A DNA stretch of 5,281 bases, taken from NCBI GenBank assembly GCA_003136335.1, contig PLEA01000409.1, positions 5,460 to 10,740 on the forward strand. Reading direction: 5' to 3'. Of the stretch, positions 1 to 5,281 are shown in pieces (within the stretch, counting starts at the first letter, position 1; each line of letters opens with the position of its first letter). The notes under the pieces were generated by a model, which worked only from the letters and a program-made list of their open reading frames with translations, searched no databases and had not been told where the DNA came from. The stretch comes from Acidobacteriaceae bacterium (GTDB lineage Bacteria; Acidobacteriota; Terriglobia; Terriglobales; SbA1). The translations under genes and the position numbers were made by a program.

Positions 1-15
1 CTTGGGGGTTCGACT
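1..15 (+). repeat. Left copy of the 15-bp terminal direct repeat (att core, left)
   Basis: CTTGGGGGTTCGACT is identical to the last 15 bases of the window. It covers the end of the variable arm, the 5' T stem and the T loop of tRNA-Leu. The true repeat must be longer, because tRNA sequence continues past both window edges. It is read as the left attachment site. Confidence 0.8.
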
Positions 16-31
16 CCCCCTCCCGGCACCA
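1..31 (+). tRNA. 3' end of tRNA-Leu (T arm, acceptor strand, CCA)
   Basis: Positions 4-8 (GGGGG) pair with 16-20 (CCCCC) around the 7-base T loop TTCGACT. They are followed by the acceptor strand TCCCGGC (21-27), discriminator A28 and an encoded CCA (29-31). The 5' part of the gene lies left of the window. The leucine identity comes from the right-hand copy, which shares the same T-arm start and shows anticodon CAA and a class II variable arm. This copy is probably the functional gene, its 3' end having been supplied or restored by the inserted element. Confidence 0.8.
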
Positions 32-118
32 GCACTTAAGTCTCTATCGCGCGATGGTTTATGAGGCCTCGTGGTCCCACGGTGCAGACGACGGGAAGTG
101 GCCGCAGAATCCTCAACT

Positions 119-134
119 TGATGCAAACGTGATG
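119..134 (+). repeat. Left copy of imperfect 16-bp repeat, possible integrase arm site
   Basis: TGATGCAAACGTGATG matches 5119-5134 (TGATGTAAACGTGACG) at 14 of 16 positions, in the same orientation. It lies about 90 bp inside the left tRNA end; its partner lies about 100 bp inside the right tRNA fragment. The placement fits arm-type recombinase sites, but this is inference and chance cannot be excluded. Confidence 0.3.
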
Positions 135-651
135 TGACCGCAGAGCTTCCGGAAGAACTCGCTGGTGTTTCGCGTTGATGCCCGCTTTGCTGTGAGCCAA
201 CGTTGATCGCTACCGCCCCCTCCCCTTTCGCGACAAGGCCGACTTCCAATCGTTGCCGTTGCTCGTCTTGGCTCCTTTCCAACATATCCATGGCATCGGC
301 TACGTCTTGGTTATCCACGATCGCGTACCGGTGAAACACCGAGGTTGTTTTCCAGCCTCCGACCTCCATCGCGACCTTTTCCGCGACGTGCCCCCGACGC
401 ATGTTCCGAGCAGCGGTGCGGCGCAGATCGTGGAAGTGCAGCCCTGGCAGACCTGCCTCATTGCATACCTTCTCCCAGCTTCCGCGGAAGTCTTTCACCG
501 GCTTGCCATTTTCGCGCGTGAATAAGTAATCTTCGGACCTTTTGCCGTTGATGCACTGGATCAGCAACTCCCGCACACGGCGGGGCATTGTGACCTCCAG
601 ACCCTTCTTGTTTTTTGTCGTTCCCGGTTCCAACCGAATGACATTGGCGTT

Positions 652-936
652 GGCATCGGGGCGAACACAGCCATCTTTAGCTTAGTGAACTCGGCGCTGT
701 TCAAGTCGGTGCCTGCTGAAAATCCGAATCAGCTCGTCTCCATCTTCTTCGGCGACCCTGAGGGGCACGGTCTCAGCAACCATTCCTACGCCGATTACTT
801 GGACTATCGCAAGGAGTCCGGTGATGTGCTGTCCGGGCTGGCAGCATATACGACGCTCCCTGCGAACCTCGTCGTGGGCCAAGCTACCGAACGCATCAAC
901 GTCGGTCTTGTTAGCGACGATTATTTTTCTGTGCTG
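652..936 (+). pseudogene. ADOP/MacB-type ABC permease fragment
   Basis: The frame from 652 reads GIGANTAIFSLVNSALF, the hallmark N-terminal segment of MacB-like permeases of the acidobacterial ADOP type. It continues as the start of the periplasmic MacB core domain (PNQLVSIF, SYADYLDYR, ERINVGLVSDDYFSVL). Homology stops after DYFSVL at about 936; the remaining frame to 1032 is not permease-like. About 95 residues remain of a family usually near 800 residues, so both the start and most of the protein are absent. The plus-strand sequence at 641-651 would encode TLAL, the residues normally just before GIGAN, but one base out of frame. That suggests a one-base deletion near 651 or a junction there. 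GTG at 685 could start the open frame but is inside the homology, so it is not a real start. Confidence 0.8.
895..907 (+). repeat. Left copy of 13-bp direct repeat bracketing the two-component operon
   Basis: ATCAACGTCGGTC occurs here inside the permease fragment, where it encodes INVG, and again exactly at 4495-4507, where the M3 peptidase homology ends. The two copies enclose the kinase and regulator. A rough random expectation for any 13-base match in a window of this size is about 0.2, so position makes it notable but does not prove it meaningful. Confidence 0.45.
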
Positions 937-1024
937 CGGCAAGAAAACGCCGAGCTGGCTGGGCACGTTCGGCGTTTGGTCGACAGCCCTGAGGTCTTAC
1001 GCGGAAAAGATCAGCCAAGTCGTC

Positions 1025-1037
1025 CTGGCTAAGCCAG
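1025..1037. repeat. Short perfect palindrome CTGGCT-A-AGCCAG
   Basis: Two 6-base arms with a single central base lie about 100 bp before the favoured kinase start. The centre is too short for an RNA hairpin without opening the inner pairs, so a protein-binding operator is the likelier reading if it has any role. Function is unknown. Confidence 0.3.
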
Positions 1038-1130
1038 CTGCATGCGCACCCAGCCTGCGGTGCAGTTGGCGAAAGATCGACCCGTGGGGAAGCTAACGGA
1101 AGCCGAGGGTTTCATCGCTTTCCCCAAACT

Positions 1131-1135
1131 AAGGA
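1131..1135 (+). promoter_or_regulatory. Shine-Dalgarno AAGGA deciding the kinase start
   Basis: AAGGA lies 5 bases before GTG at 1141-1143. The other in-frame starts lack a comparable site: ATG 1042 follows AGCCAGCTGC, and ATG 1162 and ATG 1237 have only weak purine runs before them. This favours GTG 1141, though ATG 1237 is closest to the first membrane segment. Confidence 0.45.
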
Positions 1136-1140
1136 AATCG

Positions 1141-3237
1141 GTGTCCCTGCCGATAAGACTTATGTATCGGACCGAACGTAACGAGACCTCTCTGGGAAAG
1201 CCAGTTATCGCCCCTGAGTCCCCAGCGAAAGCAAAAATGAGTAGTCGACTCGTACCTGCGGCGCTCACGTTTGCATTACTGGTCCTTATTTCTCGCGTAG
1301 TGGGGGTGGGGTACCGGGGTCTGAACGCAATCGATAGTCTCTCTGCGGACGCGCGAACAATTTCCGAAACACACTGGATAGGCGTGCAGCTGGCTAGTGA
1401 GGAGCTCACCTATTCCAGTCGAAATAGCCGGACCAAAATGCAAATTGTTGTGATCAGCGACCAACGGGAAACCGATTCGCTTCTCGTCGATCGAGCGAAA
1501 TATCGTTTCAGAATTTCTGATCTTCTCCCGCGGCTGCAATCTCGAGTGGACTCTGAAAAGGAGCGCGAGCTTCTCAACGCGACCGTTGAGGCTAGGACCG
1601 ACTACGTCCTAAGCTACAAGCGAGTGAGCGATATTTTGTTAGACCAGAAAAATACGGAAGAGGCATGGCAGCGGCTGATTCAACTGACGTTCCCGCTGTG
1701 GTTGAAGTATCACCCGGCGTGGAGCGATTTTGTCCGGTTTCAAGCTGATGATAGGGACGAGCAACTGAAGAGGAGCGCGATCAAATATGTTGCAGTCCGA
1801 ACCAGGGCTATCTATCTCATCGTTCCTTCGGTCCTGCTGGCATTCGGTATTACGGTCGTTGTAATCCACAAGCTCATGGCCGAAATTCTTCGGCGCCAGA
1901 AAACGGAGAGCGGCATACGGCGAATGAACGAGGACCTTGAACTCAAGGTGCTCCAAGGGACTGCTGCCGTCGACCAATCCAACCGAGACCTCATCGCCGC
2001 GGTTGCTGAGCATAAAGAAGCCGACGAAGCGAGAAGCCGGTCCGACCAATTGTTCCGTTCTATCGCCGAGAACAGCGCCGATTTGATTGCCGTCGTCGAC
2101 CAGAGTGGCCACCGTATTTATAACAACCCCGCGTATGGGCGCCTGCTGGGCTACACCGCAGAGGAACTGAAGAACACGGTTTCCTTCCAACAGATCCATC
2201 CCGACGACCGTCCCCTGGTGACCCGGGCCGCACAGAAAGCGGTTGAGACTGGCGTTGGCCAGATCGTTGAATACCGGATGCGACGAAAGGATGGAACCTA
2301 CGTCACTCTGGAATCTCACGGCAGTTTCATCCGTGATTCTCGCGGCGAGATCGAAGCGCTTGTCATCTCCGCTCGCGATATCAGCGATCGCCGGATGGCG
2401 ATGCAGACGGAGAAGCTCTCAGCGATCGGACAACTCGCTGCCGGCGTTGCTCATGAACTCAACACACCCGCGCAATATGTCTCGGACAATCTTACCTTCC
2501 TCCGCGACACATGGAGGGAGCTCGATGCTGCCATGGTCTTCTGCCTGGCTCCGGCGCAGGCCTCGATCCCTTCCGACTCTGGTTCTTCCGACGGCGTTAT
2601 CTTCGCCGGCCCGCCTCGGGATTGGGACTGGCTTCGGAAGGAAGTTCCCAAGGCCATTTCACAGTCTCTCGAAGGGATCCGACGCATGAGCAAGATTCTC
2701 GGCGCGATGCGGCGGTTCTCTCACACCGGTGGTGGAGAACGCGAGCAGGTCGATCTCAGCGAAGCGCTCGACGCAACCATCACGGTCGCCCAGCACCAGA
2801 TCAGGGATATTGCCGATGTTCAAACCGACTACCAGCCCGATCTGCCCCGCGTCGAATGCTACTGCGATGAGTTGAATCAGGTCTTTCTGAATTTGATCGT
2901 CAACGCCACGCACGCCATCCGTGACGCCTCGACGGAGGGAACACGCCATCGCGGAAAGCTCACCATCCGTACCCGACAAATCGACCAGGATGTGCAGATC
3001 GAAATCCAGGACAACGGGTCTGGTATCCCCCTGGACGTTCGCGACCGCGTCTTCGATCCCTTCTTCACGACCAAGCAGGTTGGGGAGGGCACCGGCCAGG
3101 GACTTGCCATTTGCCACGAAATCGTTGTGCAAAAACATCACGGGACCATTTGGTTTGATACCGAAATAGACAGAGGCACGACATTTTTTGTGAGAATCCC
3201 AATCCGGTTCGATTCCACTATAGGAGACCCCAAGTGA
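1141..3237 (+). CDS. Membrane sensor histidine kinase (4HB sensor, PAS, HisKA, HATPase)
   Basis: This is an inner-membrane sensor kinase of 698 residues from GTG 1141; it could also start at ATG 1042, 1162 or 1237. TM1 is at about 37-57 (PAALTFALLVLI). An extracytoplasmic helical region at 60-222 resembles the 4HB_MCP sensor bundle, and TM2 is at 223-243 (LIVPSVLLAFGITVVVI). A charged linker at 244-300 is probably coiled coil. A PAS domain at 301-417 ends in the usual ISARDISDR. The H-box AAGVAHELNTP carries phospho-acceptor His438 (codon 2452-2454). The ATPase has the N-box NLIVNATHAI (Asn588), G1 DNGSGIP (624-630), F-box FDPFFTTK and G2 GEGTGQGLAI. The long spacer between H-box and N-box is like kinases with HELNTP and NQVFLNLIVNA motifs. 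All catalytic residues look intact. It overlaps the downstream regulator by GTGA, so the two are very probably partners. The ligand is unknown. Confidence 0.93.
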   Translation: MSLPIRLMYRTERNETSLGKPVIAPESPAKAKMSSRLVPAALTFALLVLISRVVGVGYRGLNAIDSLSADARTISETHWIGVQLASEELTYSSRNSRTKMQIVVISDQRETDSLLVDRAKYRFRISDLLPRLQSRVDSEKERELLNATVEARTDYVLSYKRVSDILLDQKNTEEAWQRLIQLTFPLWLKYHPAWSDFVRFQADDRDEQLKRSAIKYVAVRTRAIYLIVPSVLLAFGITVVVIHKLMAEILRRQKTESGIRRMNEDLELKVLQGTAAVDQSNRDLIAAVAEHKEADEARSRSDQLFRSIAENSADLIAVVDQSGHRIYNNPAYGRLLGYTAEELKNTVSFQQIHPDDRPLVTRAAQKAVETGVGQIVEYRMRRKDGTYVTLESHGSFIRDSRGEIEALVISARDISDRRMAMQTEKLSAIGQLAAGVAHELNTPAQYVSDNLTFLRDTWRELDAAMVFCLAPAQASIPSDSGSSDGVIFAGPPRDWDWLRKEVPKAISQSLEGIRRMSKILGAMRRFSHTGGGEREQVDLSEALDATITVAQHQIRDIADVQTDYQPDLPRVECYCDELNQVFLNLIVNATHAIRDASTEGTRHRGKLTIRTRQIDQDVQIEIQDNGSGIPLDVRDRVFDPFFTTKQVGEGTGQGLAICHEIVVQKHHGTIWFDTEIDRGTTFFVRIPIRFDSTIGDPK
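3222..3227 (+). promoter_or_regulatory. Shine-Dalgarno AGGAGA for the response regulator
   Basis: AGGAGA lies inside the kinase coding end, 6 bases before GTG 3234. It supports GTG as the regulator start. The start codon and the kinase TGA share the tetranucleotide GTGA (3234-3237), a typical arrangement for translational coupling and balanced amounts of the two partners. Confidence 0.75.
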
Positions 3238-4448
3238 CCTCCAATACCGCCGCCAACCCCACGCGAAGTGACCACCCTAGAATCCTTTTCGTCGATGACG
3301 AACCCCTCGTTCTCGAGGGCCTATGCCGGTCTCTGCACCGCGAATTCAATACCGACATGGCCGAGGGGCCCGAAGCGGGATTGGCGAAGATCGGGAAAGA
3401 GGCTCCCTACAGCGTGGTCGTTTCCGACATGCGCATGCCCGTCATGGATGGCGCCGAGTTTCTTTCTCGAGTGCGCACCCTCGCTCCCGATTCAATCCGC
3501 GTCATGCTCACCGGTTACGCCGACATGGAAGCCGCCATGCGCGCCGTCAATGACGGCAGAATCTTTCGTTTCCTCAACAAGCCTTGCAGTGCGGAAGATT
3601 TAACTCTCACCCTTCGAGCCTGCGTCAACCAGTACGACCTCGTGCGTCGCGAGAAAGAACTGCTTGAGAAAACTCTCGCAGGCGCGGTGCGGGTTATGAG
3701 CGAGGTGCTCAACCTGGCCAACCCCGTCGCTTTCAACAAAGGCACGCGCATCTGCCAGTACGTGCGCCACATCGGAGGAAAGCTTTGCCTGTCCGATATG
3801 TGGCGGTACGAAATCGCAGCCATGCTCTCCGAGCTCGGATGCCTTACTCTCACTCCCGACCTGCTGGAAGCCATCCATGCAGGCGAACCGCTCACTCCAG
3901 AAAATGAAAGGCGCTATTTGCAGCATCCTAAGATCGGCCACGATCTGCTGGACCGTATTCCACGACTCGAACTGGTGGCTGACATGATTCTCCAGCAAAA
4001 CGAAGTACCCACAGACCTCCAGCGATCCCTAACCCCCGCTGCCGAGTCCGTGCGCCTAGGGGCGCAAATGTTGAAGGTCAGCCTAGCCTTCGACCGCCTA
4101 CTCAATACCGGATCGGAAAGACAGGAAGCTTTGGCGGCGCTTGGCCGAGATCCCGTCCAATACGATGCCAAAATGGTCGCTGCCCTCCGGGACTGTAAGC
4201 CCAGACGAGGGCCTACTGAAATGCGCACCATCGACGTCCTCGACCTTAGCACCGGCATGATTTTGAATGAAGACCTGCGTTCAACCACCGGAACGCTTCT
4301 CGCAGCGAAAGGTCAGGAAGTCTCGCATGCCCTCACACAGGCCGTTCGAAACTTTGTCGAAAACGGTACCGTCAAAGGCAAGGTGCTGGTAATTGTTGGG
4401 ACGGGCGAAACCTGGATCGCGAAGGGGGCTGCGCCGAGCCTGTCCTGA
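3234..4448 (+). CDS. Response regulator with degenerate HD-GYP-like output domain
   Basis: A cytoplasmic regulator of 404 residues. The receiver (about 16-132) is complete: acidic pocket VDDE (Asp21, Asp22), phospho-acceptor Asp65 in SDMRMPVMDG, Thr93 in MLTGYAD and Lys116 in FLNKPC. Residues about 165-310 follow the HD-GYP fold but have lost its chemistry. The HD pair is Ser199-Glu200 in AAMLSELG, the HHE stretch reads QNE (255-257), there is no DGxGYP, and the late aspartate of the VADAFD motif is Leu in KVSLAFD. Only HPKIG (231-235) is kept of the ligand motifs. It is therefore unlikely to hydrolyse cyclic di-GMP. A small C-terminal module (about 330-390; LSTGMILNEDL, GTLLAAKGQEVSHAL) is seen in related HD-type regulators. 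It lies directly behind its presumed kinase, with a 4-base overlap. The output is probably by protein interaction, which is inference; no DNA-binding domain is visible. Confidence 0.92.
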   Translation: MTSNTAANPTRSDHPRILFVDDEPLVLEGLCRSLHREFNTDMAEGPEAGLAKIGKEAPYSVVVSDMRMPVMDGAEFLSRVRTLAPDSIRVMLTGYADMEAAMRAVNDGRIFRFLNKPCSAEDLTLTLRACVNQYDLVRREKELLEKTLAGAVRVMSEVLNLANPVAFNKGTRICQYVRHIGGKLCLSDMWRYEIAAMLSELGCLTLTPDLLEAIHAGEPLTPENERRYLQHPKIGHDLLDRIPRLELVADMILQQNEVPTDLQRSLTPAAESVRLGAQMLKVSLAFDRLLNTGSERQEALAALGRDPVQYDAKMVAALRDCKPRRGPTEMRTIDVLDLSTGMILNEDLRSTTGTLLAAKGQEVSHALTQAVRNFVENGTVKGKVLVIVGTGETWIAKGAAPSLS

Positions 4449-4494
4449 AAACATGCCGTCCACAGCTAAATCCAAAGACTCGGGATTGTAACTA

Positions 4495-4507
4495 ATCAAC
4501 GTCGGTC
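4495..4507 (+). repeat. Right copy of 13-bp direct repeat bracketing the two-component operon
   Basis: ATCAACGTCGGTC is identical to 895-907. Here it spans the point where the minus-strand M3 peptidase frame loses homology and meets a stop (TGA at 4496-4498). It begins 47 bases after the regulator's stop codon. Confidence 0.45.
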
Positions 4508-4852
4508 GGGAACTTCCTGATTCTTGGGGTAGGCGCGCGTGTTGAAGGCAACGGTGAGGCGGCGGCGCAGGGCATCGCTTTTGGCGAAGTTGAAGACGGG
4601 CAGGGCGTCGGGATAGTCGGTGGTGATGTGGATCTTGCCGTCGGCGCCAGGCTTGTGGCGGTCGATGTAGTCCTGTGGCAGGCCGTCGAGTTCGGGAGGA
4701 TCGGCCTGGACAACGTTCTGGCCGTCGGAGATATTGCGGTCGAACATGGACTGCTCTTCGGTGGCCTGGTCGTTTAGCTTTTTGAGGCGGGCGCGGGTGG
4801 CATCGTCTTTGTCGACGCCGGCAAGGCGAAATTCGAGGAGCTGGCGCTGGAT
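4496..4852 (-). pseudogene. M3-family metallopeptidase fragment
   Basis: The minus-strand frame, open from 4852 to the TGA at 4496-4498, reads LLEFRLAGVDKDDATRARL, MFDRNISDG, LDGLPQDYIDRHKPGADGK, TTDYPDALPVFNFAKSDAL and NTRAYPKN. This is a characteristic run from the N-terminal helical part of M3 oligopeptidases (thimet oligopeptidase, oligopeptidase A and Dcp relatives). Only about 118 residues remain of a family near 650-700. An in-frame TAA at 4853-4855 cuts the upstream side. On the other side homology is lost just after KNQEV, at about 4510. The zinc site HExxH lies far downstream in full-length enzymes and is absent. ATG at 4745-4747 lies inside the homology and is not a real start. It is a dead gene scrap facing the two-component operon; no terminator was seen between them. 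Confidence 0.85.
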
Positions 4853-5011
4853 TTAGGGCTGAAGAAATGCCATGAACACTGGGATTTCTTGATACGGGTC
4901 AATACCGGGTCTTTGACAACCAACGATTTAGCCAGTGTTTATGGGGTTTCGGAGACGCGGCTGAGTATCCCTCCTTCTCCTCCATACTTCAAATCCCCTT
5001 GTAAACTGGTT

Positions 5012-5024
5012 GGCGGAATCCGCC
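5012..5024. repeat. Short perfect palindrome GGCGGA-A-TCCGCC
   Basis: Two 6-base arms surround one base. The inner GCGGA/TCCGC arms equal the anticodon-stem strands of the tRNA-Leu fragment at 5238-5254. It could be a recombinase-site relic or chance. Confidence 0.3.
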
Positions 5025-5118
5025 CATCGCGCCTTTGTTGGGCCGGACACAGCCGAGCGCAGTCGAGCAATTCGATCAGCCAGGAGTCACCTCGTGGACG
5101 AGTGGCGCGAGGTTCCCG

Positions 5119-5134
5119 TGATGTAAACGTGACG
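5119..5134 (+). repeat. Right copy of imperfect 16-bp repeat, possible integrase arm site
   Basis: TGATGTAAACGTGACG matches 119-134 at 14 of 16 positions in the same orientation, about 100 bp inside the right tRNA fragment. An arm-binding role is inferred from position only. Confidence 0.3.
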
Positions 5135-5237
5135 TTCCGACCCGTACAAGACCTAATTTCCCCGCACAAAACAACTAGGCTTTATTGCGTAAGTGGTTGT
5201 ATGTCATTCATTTAGCTTATCTTCCGGCTTCGATCCA

Positions 5238-5281
5238 GCGGACTCAAAATCCGCCGATCTTCGGGTCTTGGGGGTTCGACT
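5238..5281 (+). tRNA. Truncated tRNA-Leu (CAA), anticodon stem to T loop
   Basis: GCGGA (5238-5242) pairs with TCCGC (5250-5254) around the loop CTCAAAA, giving anticodon CAA (5245-5247) for leucine UUG codons. A class II variable arm follows: GATC and GGTC pair (with one T-G pair) around a TTCG tetraloop at 5260-5263. The T arm then begins and the window ends in the T loop. The bases before 5238 do not form a D arm or a GCCGGGA acceptor strand, so this is a 3' fragment, not a gene. It is the expected relic at the far end of an element that crossed over near the anticodon loop. Confidence 0.8.
5267..5281 (+). repeat. Right copy of the 15-bp terminal direct repeat (att core, right)
   Basis: CTTGGGGGTTCGACT is identical to bases 1-15. 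It lies in the truncated tRNA-Leu copy and is read as the right attachment site. The repeat should extend leftward to about 5238 when compared with the full left tRNA, and rightward past the window. Confidence 0.8.

Larger units (their letters stand above)
1..654 (-). pseudogene. 5'-truncated tyrosine recombinase (phage-type integrase)
   Basis: The frame is open on the minus strand from a TAA at 682-684 down to base 1. Recognisable integrase sequence begins at about 650 (NVIRLEPGTTKNKKG). Active-site features visible are the beta-hairpin Lys of TKN (613-615), HDLRR (H at 430-432, R at 421-423), the GGW that stands for the usual H/W position (W at 352-354), and the nucleophile Tyr in FHRYAIV (325-327), nine residues after the Trp as in the family. 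The N-terminal arm-binding and core-binding domains and the box I Arg are missing, because ADOP permease sequence begins where they should be. After about codon 240 the C-terminal tail is low in recognisable content and reads into the tRNA end with no stop in the window. It would have catalysed integration into tRNA-Leu. It is not expected to be active now. Confidence 0.85.
937..1140. other. Leader region upstream of the kinase, no recognisable gene
   Basis: Permease homology has ended and no frame here resembles a known protein to me. A kinase frame is open from ATG 1042, but that codon has no Shine-Dalgarno sequence. No convincing -35/-10 pair could be picked by eye, although the kinase promoter probably lies here. 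The only structure noted is the short palindrome at 1025-1037. Confidence 0.5.
4853..5237. other. Gene-free stretch before the right tRNA fragment
   Basis: Frames are open for up to about 108 codons here, but none has recognisable motifs or a credible ribosome site, and I see no gene. Features noted are the 13-bp palindrome GGCGGA-A-TCCGCC at 5012-5024, a tRNA-3'-end-like string ending in TCCTCCA at 4966-4984, and the arm-like repeat at 5119-5134. Since it lies directly inside the right element end, it is the place to expect attachment-site arms. Confidence 0.5.
1..5281. mobile_element. Remnant integrative element between tRNA-Leu attachment repeats
   Basis: The window opens in the 3' end of a tRNA-Leu and closes in a truncated second copy of the same tRNA. 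A tyrosine recombinase remnant lies just inside the left end and points toward the tRNA, the usual layout for islands that insert into tRNA genes. Between the ends lie one intact two-component operon and fragments of unrelated genes (ADOP permease, M3 peptidase). The integrase lacks its N-terminal half, so the element cannot move by itself. No replication, conjugation or phage structural genes are visible. The intact tRNA is presumably the left copy, because the right copy has no D arm, but its 5' half lies outside the window. The element identity is inferred from this arrangement. Confidence 0.72.

Noticed and set aside
253..525. Plus-strand 90-codon open frame
   Set aside because: It is antisense to the integrase remnant, whose active-site motifs read clearly on the minus strand.
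821..1096. Plus-strand open frame with TFGVWSTALRSYAEKISQVV
   Set aside because: The end looked mildly protein-like, but it overlaps the permease frame and matches no family that I recognise; there is no ribosome site.
1639..2319. 226-codon minus-strand open frame
   Set aside because: It lies opposite the kinase TM2-PAS region and has no family motifs; it is a product of codon bias.
4449..4495. Rho-independent terminator after the regulator
   Set aside because: No GC-rich hairpin followed by a T run could be found.
4889..5215. 108-codon plus-strand frame and its minus-strand counterpart at 4939-5169
   Set aside because: No motifs, low-complexity composition and no credible start. The minus-strand GGEGGI string is of the kind produced by translating tRNA-like DNA.
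5238..5281. A second functional tRNA-Leu gene
   Set aside because: The D arm and 5' acceptor strand are absent upstream of the anticodon stem.
1..5281. CRISPR array, toxin-antitoxin pair or defence system
   Set aside because: No regularly spaced repeats were seen, and no gene other than the two-component pair is intact.

Overview
The window looks like a small, decayed integrative element from a member of the Acidobacteriota. The taxon is inferred from an ADOP-type (acidobacterial duplicated orphan permease) MacB-like fragment, an M3 oligopeptidase fragment, and the style of the two-component pair; nothing in the window proves it. The first 31 bases are the T arm, acceptor strand and CCA end of a tRNA-Leu. 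The last 44 bases repeat the same tRNA from its anticodon stem (anticodon CAA) into the T loop, but with no D arm before it. The window therefore starts and ends in the same 15-bp string, as expected for attL and attR of an element that entered the 3' half of a tRNA-Leu gene.

Layout. (1) 1-654, minus strand: the C-terminal catalytic part of a tyrosine recombinase, reading toward and into the tRNA end and lacking its N-terminal half. (2) 652-936, plus: an internal scrap of an ADOP/MacB-type permease, butted directly against the integrase remnant. (3) 937-1140: no recognisable gene. (4) 1141-3237, plus: an intact membrane histidine kinase (TM, four-helix-bundle sensor, TM, PAS, HisKA, HATPase). 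(5) 3234-4448, plus: a response regulator with an intact receiver, an HD-GYP-like domain that has lost nearly all its metal ligands, and a small C-terminal domain. It overlaps the kinase by 4 bases. (6) 4496-4852, minus: an internal scrap of an M3 metallopeptidase. (7) 4853-5237: gene-free. (8) 5238-5281: the truncated second tRNA-Leu copy.

The only intact genes are the translationally coupled kinase and regulator; every other coding trace is broken. The kinase probably senses a signal through its periplasmic helical bundle or its PAS domain and phosphorylates the regulator. The regulator's output module looks catalytically dead, so it probably signals by protein contact rather than by cleaving cyclic di-GMP. 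The module is also bracketed by a 13-bp exact direct repeat (895-907 and 4495-4507), and the element ends carry a second imperfect 16-bp repeat (119-134 and 5119-5134). Both repeats are short enough that chance is possible.
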